The notes under the pieces were generated by a model, which was not told where the DNA came from, searched no databases, and saw only the letters and a program-made list of their open reading frames with translations. A stretch of DNA of 64,000 nt from Bacillaceae bacterium JMAK1. GTDB lineage: Bacteria; Bacillota; Bacilli; Bacillales; Marinococcaceae. Below are positions 1 to 8,330 of this stretch, in pieces; the first letter of the stretch is position 1, and every line of letters begins with the position of its first letter. The position numbers and the translations under genes are program-made. The DNA is taken from positions 124,001 to 188,000 of the forward strand of contig JIBW01000003.1 in the NCBI GenBank assembly GCA_012970285.1, read 5' to 3'.

Positions 1-25
1 GTTCATAACAAAGGGGCATGGTACA

Positions 26-994
26 ATGGAACGTAGCTTATCCATGGAACTTGTGCGTGTTACTGAAGCGGCAGCACTTTCTGCAGCACGTTGGATGGGA
101 CGGGGAATGAAAGAAGAAGCGGATGACGCAGCAACAAGCGCCATGCGTGATGTATTCGATACAATCCCGATGAAAGGGACCGTTGTCATCGGCGAGGGCG
201 AGAAAGATGAAGCTCCAATGCTTTATATCGGGGAAAAGCTCGGAAATGGTTTTGGACCTCGTGTGGATGTGGCAGTAGATCCAGTTGAAGGCACGAATAT
301 TGTAGCTGCCGGTACGTGGAATGCGCTTGCGGTCTTGGCTGTTGCCGATGACGGAATGTTGTTACATGCTCCAGATATGTATATGGAGAAAATTGCTGTA
401 GGTCCTGAAGCTGTAGGAGTGATTAGTCTTGATGCAACCGTGGAAGAGAATTTGAAAGCGGTCGCAAAAGCGAAATCTAAAAATGTCGAGGATCTCGTCG
501 TAAGCATCTTACAACGTGATCGTCATAAGCAGTTAATCGAAGAAATTCGCCAAGCTGGAGCTCGAATCAAACTCATTCAAGACGGTGACGTTGCAGCAGC
601 TATTAACACGGCGTTCGATGAAACAGGTATGGATTTACTAATGGGAACAGGGGGAGCTCCTGAAGGAGTGATCTCTGCAGTAGCTTTAAAATGTCTCGGG
701 GGAGAATTCCAAGGTCGTCTATTACCTAAAGACGATGCGGAAGAAGCAAGGTGTCATCAAATGGGGATTGAGGACACATCGAAAGTGTTATTTATGGACG
801 ATCTTGTCGGTGGTGATGACTGTATTTTTGCAGCAACAGGTGTTACCGACGGGGAATTATTAAAAGGCGTTCATTATAAGAGTACGAAAGCAACGACGCA
901 ATCTCTTGTCATGAGGGCGAGATCAGGAACTGTACGCTTTATTGATGGAAAGCATAACGTTGCGAAGAAACCCGACTTTGTCATGAAGAATTAA
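26..994 (+). CDS. glpX: Fructose-1,6-bisphosphatase class II
   Basis: GlpX-type phosphatase that hydrolyses fructose 1,6-bisphosphate to fructose 6-phosphate in gluconeogenesis, cytosolic and metal dependent. The 322-residue protein has the family length. The metal/phosphate signature DPVEGT is at residues 85-90 and the acidic segment GEGEKDEAP is near 56-64. The ATG at 26 follows an AAAGGGG ribosome-binding site. It stands directly before rho, as in Bacillus subtilis (ywjI). A 12-bp inverted repeat follows the stop. Identity is secure from sequence and synteny. Confidence 0.95.
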   Translation: MERSLSMELVRVTEAAALSAARWMGRGMKEEADDAATSAMRDVFDTIPMKGTVVIGEGEKDEAPMLYIGEKLGNGFGPRVDVAVDPVEGTNIVAAGTWNALAVLAVADDGMLLHAPDMYMEKIAVGPEAVGVISLDATVEENLKAVAKAKSKNVEDLVVSILQRDRHKQLIEEIRQAGARIKLIQDGDVAAAINTAFDETGMDLLMGTGGAPEGVISAVALKCLGGEFQGRLLPKDDAEEARCHQMGIEDTSKVLFMDDLVGGDDCIFAATGVTDGELLKGVHYKSTKATTQSLVMRARSGTVRFIDGKHNVAKKPDFVMKN

Positions 995-1007
995 TTCGTA
1001 ACACCTC

Positions 1008-1064
1008 AGAATTCGTTGTTCCCAACTCGTCCAAAAGTATGGTACGTTAAGTACAACGAATTCT
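1008..1064 (+). terminator. Inverted repeat between glpX and rho
   Basis: A perfect 12-bp inverted repeat (AGAATTCGTTGT at 1008-1019, its complement at 1053-1064) with a 33-nt loop is followed by CGTTTT. The loop is long for an intrinsic terminator, so it may be a weak terminator or a leader structure for rho. Confidence 0.4.
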
Positions 1065-1196
1065 CGTTTTATCTGTTTTTCCAAACCTCCCATAACATTC
1101 GAAGTTTTCCTTCTAATGCCCTGCCTTTCGTAATGATCCCAAGACGACTAACAATAAATTGAACTAATAAGTAACTTAAGAAAGTGGTGAAGACGT

Positions 1197-2480
1197 TTGA
1201 GTTATACATTAGCTGAACTCGAGCAAAAGACACTTCGAGATTTATATAAGCTCGCAAAAGAGCTGAAGATCTCTTACTACAGTAAATTAACGAAGCAAGA
1301 GCTTGTTTTTGCACTATTAAAAGGGCAAGCAGAACAAGATGGTCTCATGTTTATGGAAGGTGTTTTAGAGATCATTCAAACAGAAGGGTATGGGTTTTTA
1401 CGTCCGATTAACTATTTACCTAGCTCAGAGGATATCTACATTTCTGCCTCACAAATCCGTCGTTTTGACTTAAGAAATGGGGATCGTGTCTCAGGTAAGG
1501 TAAGGAAGCCTAAGGACAATGAACGCTATCACGGTTTGTTACAAGTGTCTGCTGTAAACGGAGACGAACCAGACCATGCGAAAGAACGTCCGCATTTCCC
1601 AGCATTAACGCCGCTATTCCCGGATAAGAAAATCCAACTTGAAACAAATCCTGGGCGATTATCAGCGCGTATTATCGATATCGTAACCCCAGTTGGTTTC
1701 GGACAACGTGGACTCATCGTAGCTCCACCAAAAGCCGGGAAAACGTCTTTACTCAAGCAAGTAGCAAATAGCATCTCTGAAAATCACCCTGACGCAGAGT
1801 TAATCGTTTTGCTTATTGATGAGCGTCCTGAGGAAGTTACCGATATTGAGCGCTCTGTTCAAGGTGAAGTTGTCCATTCTACGTTTGATGAAGTGCCAGA
1901 GAACCACATTAAAGTGACTGAACTCGTTTTAGAAAGAGCAATGCGTCTCGTTGAGCAACGCAAAGACGTAATCATCTTAATGGATAGTTTAACTCGTCTT
2001 GCACGGGCATATAACCTCGTCATTCCTCCGAGTGGCCGTACGTTGTCAGGGGGTATTGACCCAGCGGCATTCCACCGCCCGAAACGCTTCTTCGGAGCTG
2101 CGCGTAACATCGAAGAAGGTGGAAGCATGACAATTTTAGCAACTGCGCTTGTGGATACGGGCTCACGTATGGATGATGTCATTTACGAGGAGTTCAAGGG
2201 TACAGGAAACATGGAACTTCATCTCGATCGTAAGCTTGCTGAACGACGCATCTTCCCATCGATTGATATTCGCCGGTCATCGACTCGTAAAGAAGAATTG
2301 CTCGTACCGAAGAGCCATCTAGAAAGCCTTTGGGCGATGCGCAAGACGATGAGTGATTCCCCAGAGTTTGTGGATCATTTTATCCGTAGAATTAAGGATA
2401 CGAAGACAAATGAAGAGTTCTTTGAACGTATGGAACAAGATAAGGCGAGACAACGGACGAAAACAAAGTCAGGTGTTTAA
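1197..2480 (+). CDS. rho: Transcription termination factor Rho
   Basis: RNA-dependent hexameric ATPase that ends transcription at Rho-dependent sites. The 427-residue protein has the usual order: N-terminal helical domain (1-45), a cold-shock-like RNA-binding domain (about 50-125), and a RecA-type motor with Walker A APPKAGKT at 176-183 and Walker B around VIILMDS near 258-264. The start is TTG at 1197 with a GGTGAAG ribosome-binding site about 5 nt upstream; the protein starts MSYTLAELE like other Bacillus Rho proteins. The synteny with glpX and an L31 gene is conserved. Confidence 0.97.
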   Translation: MSYTLAELEQKTLRDLYKLAKELKISYYSKLTKQELVFALLKGQAEQDGLMFMEGVLEIIQTEGYGFLRPINYLPSSEDIYISASQIRRFDLRNGDRVSGKVRKPKDNERYHGLLQVSAVNGDEPDHAKERPHFPALTPLFPDKKIQLETNPGRLSARIIDIVTPVGFGQRGLIVAPPKAGKTSLLKQVANSISENHPDAELIVLLIDERPEEVTDIERSVQGEVVHSTFDEVPENHIKVTELVLERAMRLVEQRKDVIILMDSLTRLARAYNLVIPPSGRTLSGGIDPAAFHRPKRFFGAARNIEEGGSMTILATALVDTGSRMDDVIYEEFKGTGNMELHLDRKLAERRIFPSIDIRRSSTRKEELLVPKSHLESLWAMRKTMSDSPEFVDHFIRRIKDTKTNEEFFERMEQDKARQRTKTKSGV

Positions 2481-2511
2481 TGCCAATTTTTGAAAAGTCT
2501 TATTGTAGAAC

Positions 2512-2540
2512 TTGAAAAATACCTGCTCCATTGTTATAAT
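2512..2540 (+). promoter_or_regulatory. Sigma-A promoter of rpmE2
   Basis: TTGAAA at 2512-2517 and TATAAT at 2535-2540 are separated by 17 nt. This gives the L31 gene its own promoter after rho. Confidence 0.65.
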
Positions 2541-2590
2541 CTTTTTATGTGTGAAAAGACCTCTGCGTAAGAGGGAGGAGGGAATACTTC

Positions 2591-2833
2591 ATGAAAACGG
2601 AAATTCATCCGCAATATCAAAAAGTTGTTTTCTTAGATACAAGCACGGGCTTCAAATTCCTAGGTGGTTCTACGAAATCATCAGCTGAAACAACAGAATG
2701 GGAAGACGGCAACACGTATCCTGTAATTAAAGTTGAAATCAGCTCTGATTCTCACCCGTTCTACACAGGTAAGCAGAAGCTTGCTGATGCTGGTGGTCGT
2801 ATCGATCGCTTCAAAAAGAAATACAACATGTAA
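2591..2833 (+). CDS. rpmE2: 50S ribosomal protein L31 type B (zinc-independent)
   Basis: Large-subunit ribosomal protein L31. The 80-residue protein contains no cysteine, so it lacks the zinc-binding Cys residues of type A L31. The segments [14 protein letters not shown] and SDSHPFYTG are typical of type B (YtiA-like) L31. In B. subtilis the gene after rho encodes the zinc-binding form, and the cysteine-free form is a zinc-starvation gene elsewhere. Here the cysteine-free form occupies the rho-linked position. A GGAGGAGGG ribosome-binding site precedes the ATG. Confidence 0.93.
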   Translation: MKTEIHPQYQKVVFLDTSTGFKFLGGSTKSSAETTEWEDGNTYPVIKVEISSDSHPFYTGKQKLADAGGRIDRFKKKYNM

Positions 2834-2840
2834 TGTTCAA

Positions 2841-2876
2841 GACAAGCCAGGGGAACTCCCACTTGTCTTTTTTTTG
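2841..2876 (+). terminator. Terminator of rpmE2
   Basis: GACAAG and CTTGTC arms with an inner GGG/CCC pairing, followed by eight T residues. Confidence 0.8.
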
Positions 2877-3029
2877 TTTAATTTCCTTAGATCTCCGGAC
2901 ATGAACAATGGCACTGGCGGACAAAATGATAGTGCACAATCAAAGAAGATTGTTGTTGGACGACTACCTCCATTTGTAAGCGAATGCCACGTCTGTAGAT
3001 TTCATTAGGGGAAACATGGGATCATGATG

Positions 3030-3061
3030 AACAAGCAAGCCTTAATTAAGGCTTGCTTGTT
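3030..3061. terminator. 32-bp perfect palindrome at the CoADR 3' end
   Basis: A perfect palindrome (arms AACAAGCAAGCCTTAA and its complement, 16 bp each) overlaps the last bases of the reversed CoA-disulfide reductase gene. There is no T-run on either side, so it may act as an mRNA 3' stabiliser or a weak bidirectional terminator. Confidence 0.5.
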
Positions 3062-4397
3062 AGCGTTTACGCCTTCTGAGTGCTTGTTGTAACGGGTCCC
3101 AAACACCGTTATAAGGTGGAGCGTAAGCGAGATCTAAATTCTCGATGTCTTCACACGTTAACTTAGAATAAAGCGCTGTGGCGGCTACATCAATCCGTTT
3201 ATCAACGCCTTTACCGACGATTTGTGCCCCGAGAAATTGATCGCTCGTACGATCATAGACAAGGTTCAGGTGGATCGGTTTCTTCTCTTCAAAGTACCCA
3301 GCAATATGAGATCCCGTATAAAGAACCGTTTCAACATCGTGCCCGATAGCCGTGGCTTCTTCTTTTGTTAAGCCAGTCATCGCAACATCAAGGTTAAAAA
3401 AACGGAATATACTCGTACCAGTCATCCCTTCATAGCGACGCAAAGGAAGTTGTTCGCTCATATTCATTCCGGCAATGCGGCCTTGTTTATTCGCATGTGT
3501 GCCTAATGGAACGTAATCGGCTTCTTCTTTTAGTCGATGATACTGAAGTGCACAATCCCCAGCTGCGTATACGTCTGGCACATTCGTTTGCAAATACTCA
3601 TTTACATAAATCGCCCCTTGTTCAGAGCGTGAAATCGAGCAGTCAGAAAGAAAGGCTGTATTTGGCTCAATTCCTGTTGCGAAAACGACGAGATCAGTCG
3701 GGATCTCTCCTTTATCTGTTTTCACAGATTGAACGCGCGTTGTGCCTTGGACGGCTTCAATTTGTTCTGATAAACGCAATTCAACGTTATGGAACCTCGC
3801 TTCTTCATGTAAATGTTCAACGAGTTGGTGGTCCATGCCGGGGGCTACTTGTTCGTTTCTTTGAATTAGACAAATATCAAACCCTTGCGTAACGAGCGCC
3901 TCGGTTAGTTCGAGACCAATATACCCGCCTCCAACAATGGTGATGTGGGACACATCGGGAAGTTCTTTTTGCAAGTTTTGTAAGTCTGGAATCGTTTTTA
4001 ACGTATGTGTACCTTTAAGGTCTTTGCCTGGAATGTCAGGCACGATCGGACTTGCTCCAGTGGCAATTAGTAGTGTATCGTAAGCGACCGTTTCTTGTGT
4101 GTCCTCGCCTTGTACGTAAGCGACCTTCTCCTCACAATCAATAGAAGTTACTTCACTATTCGTACGAGCATCAATGCCATATTGATTTCGAAACGTCTCA
4201 ACGTCTCGTGCGATTAAGTGATCTTCGTGTTCAATTGCTCCTTCAATCACATAAGGAAGGCCACATTGAGCATAAGAATAAATCGAACCTTTCTCAATAG
4301 TAGTAATTACTGTATTTTCTTCGTCTCTATTTCGTACTAGTTCCATTGCCGCACTCATGCCAGCGGCATCTCCGCCGATAATGACGTAACGTTTCAT
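3060..4397 (-). CDS. CoA-disulfide reductase family flavoprotein
   Basis: Pyridine-nucleotide disulfide oxidoreductase of the CoA-disulfide reductase/NADH oxidase group, which reduces CoA disulfide with NAD(P)H. The 445-residue protein has an N-terminal FAD motif (IIGGDAAG, 6-13), the single redox Cys of this group in SYAQCGLPY (Cys45), the NAD(P)H motif GGGYIG (156-161), a second FAD motif YAAGDCA, and a C-terminal dimerisation domain. It lies reversed between rpmE2 and prfA, a site held by tdk in B. subtilis. No tdk is visible in the window. The exact substrate (CoA disulfide, polysulfide or oxygen) cannot be told from sequence. Confidence 0.85.
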   Translation of the reverse strand: MKRYVIIGGDAAGMSAAMELVRNRDEENTVITTIEKGSIYSYAQCGLPYVIEGAIEHEDHLIARDVETFRNQYGIDARTNSEVTSIDCEEKVAYVQGEDTQETVAYDTLLIATGASPIVPDIPGKDLKGTHTLKTIPDLQNLQKELPDVSHITIVGGGYIGLELTEALVTQGFDICLIQRNEQVAPGMDHQLVEHLHEEARFHNVELRLSEQIEAVQGTTRVQSVKTDKGEIPTDLVVFATGIEPNTAFLSDCSISRSEQGAIYVNEYLQTNVPDVYAAGDCALQYHRLKEEADYVPLGTHANKQGRIAGMNMSEQLPLRRYEGMTGTSIFRFFNLDVAMTGLTKEEATAIGHDVETVLYTGSHIAGYFEEKKPIHLNLVYDRTSDQFLGAQIVGKGVDKRIDVAATALYSKLTCEDIENLDLAYAPPYNGVWDPLQQALRRRKR

Positions 4398-4445
4398 TAT
4401 ACCCCTCCTATTAATGTTTCACATGGAACAAGAGCAGAACCCGTT

Positions 4446-4474
4446 TTGACCAACTACCTTCCTTATACTATACT
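4446..4474 (+). promoter_or_regulatory. Sigma-A promoter of the prfA-prmC operon
   Basis: TTGACC at 4446-4451 and TATACT at 4469-4474 with a 17-nt spacer, just upstream of the prfA ribosome-binding site. Confidence 0.6.
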
Positions 4475-4503
4475 AAATTTAGAAGAAAAATGAGGTGAAG
4501 AGT

Positions 4504-5574
4504 GTGCTTGAAAAACTTCAAACGGTTGAAGATCGCTATGAGCAGCTAAATGTATGGTTGAGTGATCCTGAAGTCATAAGTGATACAAACAAGCTACGTG
4601 AGTATTCTAAAGAGCAATCGAACATAGAAGAGACTGTGCAAGCGTACCGCGAATATAAGACAACATCATCTGAATTGAGCGATGCAAAAGTGATGTTGAA
4701 CGAAGATCTTGATGCGGATATGCTTGAAATGGTTAAAATGGAGATTGAAGAGCTTCAAGAACGTAAAGTTGAAATTGAGGAACGGCTGAAGATTTTACTC
4801 ATCCCTAAAGACCCGAACGATGACAAAAACGTTATTATTGAAATTCGAGGTGCAGCTGGTGGCGATGAAGCGGCACTTTTTGCAGGGGATTTATTTAAGA
4901 TGTACAGTCGTTTTGCGGAGCAAAATCGCTGGAAGACTGAAATCATTGAGACGCATGCGACCGACATTGGTGGGTTCAAAGAAATTATTTTCTCCATTAA
5001 TGGTGACGGTGCATACTCAAAGATGAAGTACGAAAATGGAGCACACCGTGTGCAGCGTATTCCATCCACGGAGTCTGGTGGGCGGATTCATACATCAACA
5101 GCGACGGTAGCAGTACTTCCAGAAGCTGAAGAAGTTGAGGTAGAAATTCACGATAAAGACTTGCGAGTCGATACGTTTGCTTCAAGTGGTCCAGGTGGTC
5201 AGAGTGTTAACACAACGATGTCTGCTGTACGGATTACACATGAGCCGACTGGGATTGTCGTGAGTTGCCAAGATGAGAAATCACAAATCAAAAACCGCGA
5301 TAAAGCAATGAAAGTATTACGTGCCCGTGTCTATGATAAATTCCAAAAGGAAGCACAAGATGAGTACGCAGAAAACCGTAAAGCTGCGGTTGGAACAGGT
5401 GACCGTTCTGAACGTATTCGTACGTACAACTTCCCGCAAAGTCGTGTTACCGATCATCGAATCGGATTAACTTTGCAAAAGCTCGAACAAATTCTTCAAG
5501 GGAACTTGAATGAGATTATAGATCAACTCATTGTCGAAGAGCAAGCAAAAATGATGGAGCACACGAGCGAATGA
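4504..5574 (+). CDS. prfA: Peptide chain release factor 1
   Basis: Release factor reading UAA and UAG and triggering peptidyl-tRNA hydrolysis. The GGQ loop (SGPGGQSVN, Gln at residue 233) and the stop-codon-reading PxT tripeptide (PST, about 187-189) are present. The GTG at 4504 is chosen over the in-frame GTG at 4495: GAGGTG at 4492-4497 would overlap the earlier codon but lies 6 nt from the later one, and MLEKL then matches other Bacillus RF1 proteins. The stop overlaps prmC by 4 bp, so the two are translationally coupled. Confidence 0.96.
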   Translation: MLEKLQTVEDRYEQLNVWLSDPEVISDTNKLREYSKEQSNIEETVQAYREYKTTSSELSDAKVMLNEDLDADMLEMVKMEIEELQERKVEIEERLKILLIPKDPNDDKNVIIEIRGAAGGDEAALFAGDLFKMYSRFAEQNRWKTEIIETHATDIGGFKEIIFSINGDGAYSKMKYENGAHRVQRIPSTESGGRIHTSTATVAVLPEAEEVEVEIHDKDLRVDTFASSGPGGQSVNTTMSAVRITHEPTGIVVSCQDEKSQIKNRDKAMKVLRARVYDKFQKEAQDEYAENRKAAVGTGDRSERIRTYNFPQSRVTDHRIGLTLQKLEQILQGNLNEIIDQLIVEEQAKMMEHTSE

Positions 5575-6422
5575 AAGATGTAACATATGTATACGAAGCC
5601 CTGAATTGGGCTTCGTCTTTTTTAGAGTCAAAAGAAAAAGAACCGCGTGCAGCGATCTGGCTTATGGAAGATCTTCTAGGCGTCGAAGGGGTTGAATTCC
5701 AACTTATTCGTCGCGAGAAGTTACAAGAAGACCAAAAAATGTCGTATCAAGCGGCTATTGAACGGTTTAGTGCAGGAGAGCCGGTGCAATACATTAGCGG
5801 TCAAGCAAGTTTTTATGGACGGAAGTTCAACGTGAACGAAAATGTGCTCATCCCAAGACCAGAAACAGAAGAACTCGTTGAGCTCGCACTAAAGTTACTA
5901 AAAGAAAAAGGTCTGTATGCGCCTAAGATTGCTGACATTGCAACAGGAAGTGGCGCGATTTCAGTGACACTCTCGCTGGAGTGTCCTGAGGCGGATGTCG
6001 TTGCAACAGACATATCAAAACGTGCACTTGAAGTTGCTAAGAAGAACGCTCAGAACCTTCAAGCATCAAATGTAACCTTTTTAGAAGGTGATTTGACTGG
6101 TCCACTCTTAGGTGAGACATATAACGTAATCGTAAGTAATCCACCATACATTCCAATTGCTGAGGTGGAGAAACTTCATGAGCATGTCAAAAATCAAGAG
6201 CCTCATTTAGCCCTTGCGGGTGGCGAAGATGGACTCCTATTCTACGTGCGCTTAGCGAAGGAGTTGCCTAATGTTCTAGCCGATAATGGCATCGTCTTAT
6301 TAGAGATAGGTTACGATCAAGGACCAACGGTTTCTACGTTAATGGAAAAAGCATTTCCACAAGCACAAGTATGCATACATCAAGACCTTAATGGTAAAGA
6401 TCGAATCGTAAGTATCACATAA
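5571..6422 (+). CDS. prmC: Release factor glutamine methyltransferase
   Basis: HemK/PrmC methylates the Gln of the GGQ motif of release factors, using S-adenosylmethionine. The 283-residue protein has an N-terminal helical substrate domain (1-85), the SAM-binding loop DIATGSGAI (122-130) and the NPPY catalytic motif (190-193). ATG overlaps the prfA stop (ATGA). It sits next to its substrate gene, as in many Firmicutes. Confidence 0.95.
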   Translation: MKDVTYVYEALNWASSFLESKEKEPRAAIWLMEDLLGVEGVEFQLIRREKLQEDQKMSYQAAIERFSAGEPVQYISGQASFYGRKFNVNENVLIPRPETEELVELALKLLKEKGLYAPKIADIATGSGAISVTLSLECPEADVVATDISKRALEVAKKNAQNLQASNVTFLEGDLTGPLLGETYNVIVSNPPYIPIAEVEKLHEHVKNQEPHLALAGGEDGLLFYVRLAKELPNVLADNGIVLLEIGYDQGPTVSTLMEKAFPQAQVCIHQDLNGKDRIVSIT

Positions 6423-6450
6423 GAAATTTGTCGGACGAAAACAAGTTTAT

Positions 6451-6492
6451 CTCTCCCTCTCTCTGACCAAGCTTAACAGTAGAGAGGGAGAG
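6451..6492 (+). promoter_or_regulatory. Hairpin hiding the spoIIR ribosome-binding site
   Basis: CTCTCCCTCTCT at 6451-6462 is perfectly complementary to AGAGAGGGAGAG at 6481-6492, with an 18-nt loop. The 3' arm contains the GGGAG Shine-Dalgarno sequence of spoIIR. The arrangement predicts that mRNA reading through from prmC cannot be translated into SpoIIR, while a transcript starting inside the loop could be. Confidence 0.6.
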
Positions 6493-6495
6493 TGA

Positions 6496-7122
6496 ATGAT
6501 CATGAAACAAGCACTTATTTATACATTTATCTGTTTATTTATGGTCGTCGGTACGTGGGAAAGTCAACAACAATATTGGATGGCGGAAGATAGCATTCCT
6601 GAAGATGCAATCCGTTTGAGAATCTTTTCGCATTCTGATGCACTTGTGCACCAACAAATTAAACGAGATGTTCGTGATGAAGTTGCGCTTTACACTCGTG
6701 AGATGCTGACTGGTGCGACTACACAATCTGAGGCACGGGTAACATTTACAGAGCAATTGGAGAACATTGAAGGTATTGCAGAAGACATCGTCGAACAACA
6801 TGGATTTGATTTACCTGTAGATGTTTCACTATCAGAAGACGTGAAATTCCCTACGAAAGTGTATGGACCACTCGTATATCCAGCAGGATTATATGAAGCA
6901 CTCGTCATTGAAATTGGTGATGGAAACGGGGAAAATTGGTGGTGTGTATTGTTTCCGCCACTCTGTTTGACTGATTTAGGGATCGGTTCCGATGAAGAAA
7001 AAGAAGAAGAGATTGAAGAGTTATCAACAGAGGATGTAGACAAAACTGGGGATAATTCAGAACCAGAATTCACATTTTTTGTGGCAGAATTATGGGACAA
7101 TTGGTTTGGGGGAAAATCATAA
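6496..7122 (+). CDS. spoIIR: Stage II sporulation protein R
   Basis: Forespore-made secreted signal that activates SpoIIGA to process pro-sigma-E in the mother cell. The 208-residue protein has an N-terminal hydrophobic export segment (about 4-22), the typical early segment IRLRIFSHSD and the family hallmark WWCVLFPPLC (about 150-159). The C-terminal part after residue 165 is very acidic. The ATG at 6496 has a GGGAG site 5 nt upstream, inside a hairpin. An alternative ATG lies two codons on. Position after prmC matches B. subtilis. Confidence 0.92.
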   Translation: MIMKQALIYTFICLFMVVGTWESQQQYWMAEDSIPEDAIRLRIFSHSDALVHQQIKRDVRDEVALYTREMLTGATTQSEARVTFTEQLENIEGIAEDIVEQHGFDLPVDVSLSEDVKFPTKVYGPLVYPAGLYEALVIEIGDGNGENWWCVLFPPLCLTDLGIGSDEEKEEEIEELSTEDVDKTGDNSEPEFTFFVAELWDNWFGGKS

Positions 7123-7125
7123 GAG

Positions 7126-7400
7126 TTATCCTCAACAACAATCACCTATGTGGATAAATACCTTCAATCTGTGGATAACTCAGTGACACTGTACACAGTG
7201 TCAAAAGCCTTGTCATAAAGGGAAAATTTACATTGTAAGGAGAAAAACGTGTGAGTTACCAACATACAAATTGGTTGCCTGTGAATAACTTTCAGGACAC
7301 TGAAAGCGTTTCAAAGGCAGTGGATATATGGAAAAAAGGCGGTCTTGTCGCCTTTCCGACAGAAACGGTTTACGGGTTAGGGGCGAATGGGTTATCCACA
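7126..7400. promoter_or_regulatory. DnaA-box cluster
   Basis: Four perfect matches to the TTATNCACA DnaA box and one near match fall within 275 bp: near match TTATCCTCA 7126-7134 (+), TGTGGATAA at 7149-7157 and 7170-7178, TGTGAATAA 7280-7288 (all - strand), and TTATCCACA 7392-7400 (+). The first two perfect boxes are 21 bp apart; the others are spaced about 110 bp. The cluster spans the spoIIR-ywlC gap and the start of ywlC. B. subtilis has DnaA-box clusters outside oriC, and I recall one at ywlC. Confidence 0.75.
7184..7203. promoter_or_regulatory. Dyad operator-like element before ywlC
   Basis: TGACACTGT and ACAGTGTCA form a perfect 9-bp inverted repeat around a 2-nt centre. It has the size of a protein operator and lies between DnaA boxes, 48 nt before the ywlC start. 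Confidence 0.45.
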
Positions 7401-8282
7401 GAAGCGGTTGCTAAAATCTTCGAAGCAAAAGGGCGACCGAGTGATAATCCACTCATTCTACATATTGGACACATTGAACAGTTGAAAACATTGGTTCTCG
7501 AAGTAAATGAAATGGCTACTACTTTGGTTGAAACATTTTGGCCGGGTCCACTCACGTTAGTAATGAAACGCCAACCTGAAGTACCAAATATCGTAACAGC
7601 AGGACTTGAAACCGTTGCTGTTCGTATGCCAGACCATCCATTAGCGTTAACGTTATTGCAATCTGTGAACTTACCGATTGCTGCACCTAGTGCTAATCGT
7701 TCAGGTCGTCCGAGTCCAACGCGTGCTAGCCATGTAAAAGCGGATCTTGACGGAAGAATTGATGCCATTATCGATGGCGGCGCTACAGGATATGGACTTG
7801 AATCAACGGTTATTGATGTAAGTGGTGAAGAACCTGTCATCCTACGACCAGGCGGAGTAACTCAAGAAATGCTGGAGGATGCTTTAGGGTTTCGATTCGA
7901 GCAGAGTCGTTCGATGAGCCCTGCAGAGGAAGCTCCTCGATCACCAGGGATGAAATATCGCCATTATGCACCGAATACATCACTCATTTTAACGACAGGA
8001 CTTGAGCATACGAATGACGTACTCAACGAATTGAAGCGATCAGGAAAACGTACGGCAGTTGCGGTCATTGATGAATGGCGTGAACAAGTCAAAGCGGATG
8101 TAGTGTTCACACTTGGAGCAGGAGCGGACTTGCATGCCATATCGAGTAATGTCTATCATGTCTTGCGTGAAGTTGATGAGGTGTTGCCGCATGTTGATGT
8201 CCTTGTGTTTCAAACGTTTGAAGAAAAAGGTCTCGGAAGAGCCATTATGAATCGATTGAATAAAGCTGCATCGAACGTCTAA
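7251..8282 (+). CDS. ywlC: L-threonylcarbamoyladenylate synthase (Sua5/TsaC)
   Basis: Makes threonylcarbamoyl-AMP from threonine, bicarbonate and ATP for the t6A modification of tRNAs reading ANN codons. The 343-residue protein is the long Sua5 form: a YrdC domain (about 20-210) with AFPTETVYGLGANG and KGRPSDNPLI, then a linker with SPGMKYRHYAP and a C-terminal Sua5 domain. GTG start at 7251 with AAGGAG 9 nt upstream. It is embedded in the ywl cluster. Confidence 0.94.
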   Translation: MSYQHTNWLPVNNFQDTESVSKAVDIWKKGGLVAFPTETVYGLGANGLSTEAVAKIFEAKGRPSDNPLILHIGHIEQLKTLVLEVNEMATTLVETFWPGPLTLVMKRQPEVPNIVTAGLETVAVRMPDHPLALTLLQSVNLPIAAPSANRSGRPSPTRASHVKADLDGRIDAIIDGGATGYGLESTVIDVSGEEPVILRPGGVTQEMLEDALGFRFEQSRSMSPAEEAPRSPGMKYRHYAPNTSLILTTGLEHTNDVLNELKRSGKRTAVAVIDEWREQVKADVVFTLGAGADLHAISSNVYHVLREVDEVLPHVDVLVFQTFEEKGLGRAIMNRLNKAASNV

Positions 8283-8330
8283 AACCCTGCTTGTCTGCAT
8301 ACTCTTGTACAACAGACAAGGGGGTTTTTT
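8281..8330 (+). terminator. Terminator-like hairpin abutting the mntP start codon
   Basis: CTTGTCTG (8290-8297) pairs with CAGACAAG (8313-8320); flanking AAAACCC and GGGTTTT extend the stem. The T6 tract ends exactly before the ATG at 8331, and the only Shine-Dalgarno candidate (AAGGGGG, 8318-8324) is in the 3' arm. So one structure combines a terminator for ywlC and the ribosome-binding site of mntP. Confidence 0.65.

Noticed and set aside
2733-3008. 91-codon open frame overlapping rpmE2
   Set aside because: It overlaps the L31 gene and its terminator, has no ribosome-binding site and no protein-like pattern.
8283-8330. yybP-ykoY manganese riboswitch before mntP
   Set aside because: The gap is only 48 nt and is filled by a simple hairpin; the riboswitch does not fit.
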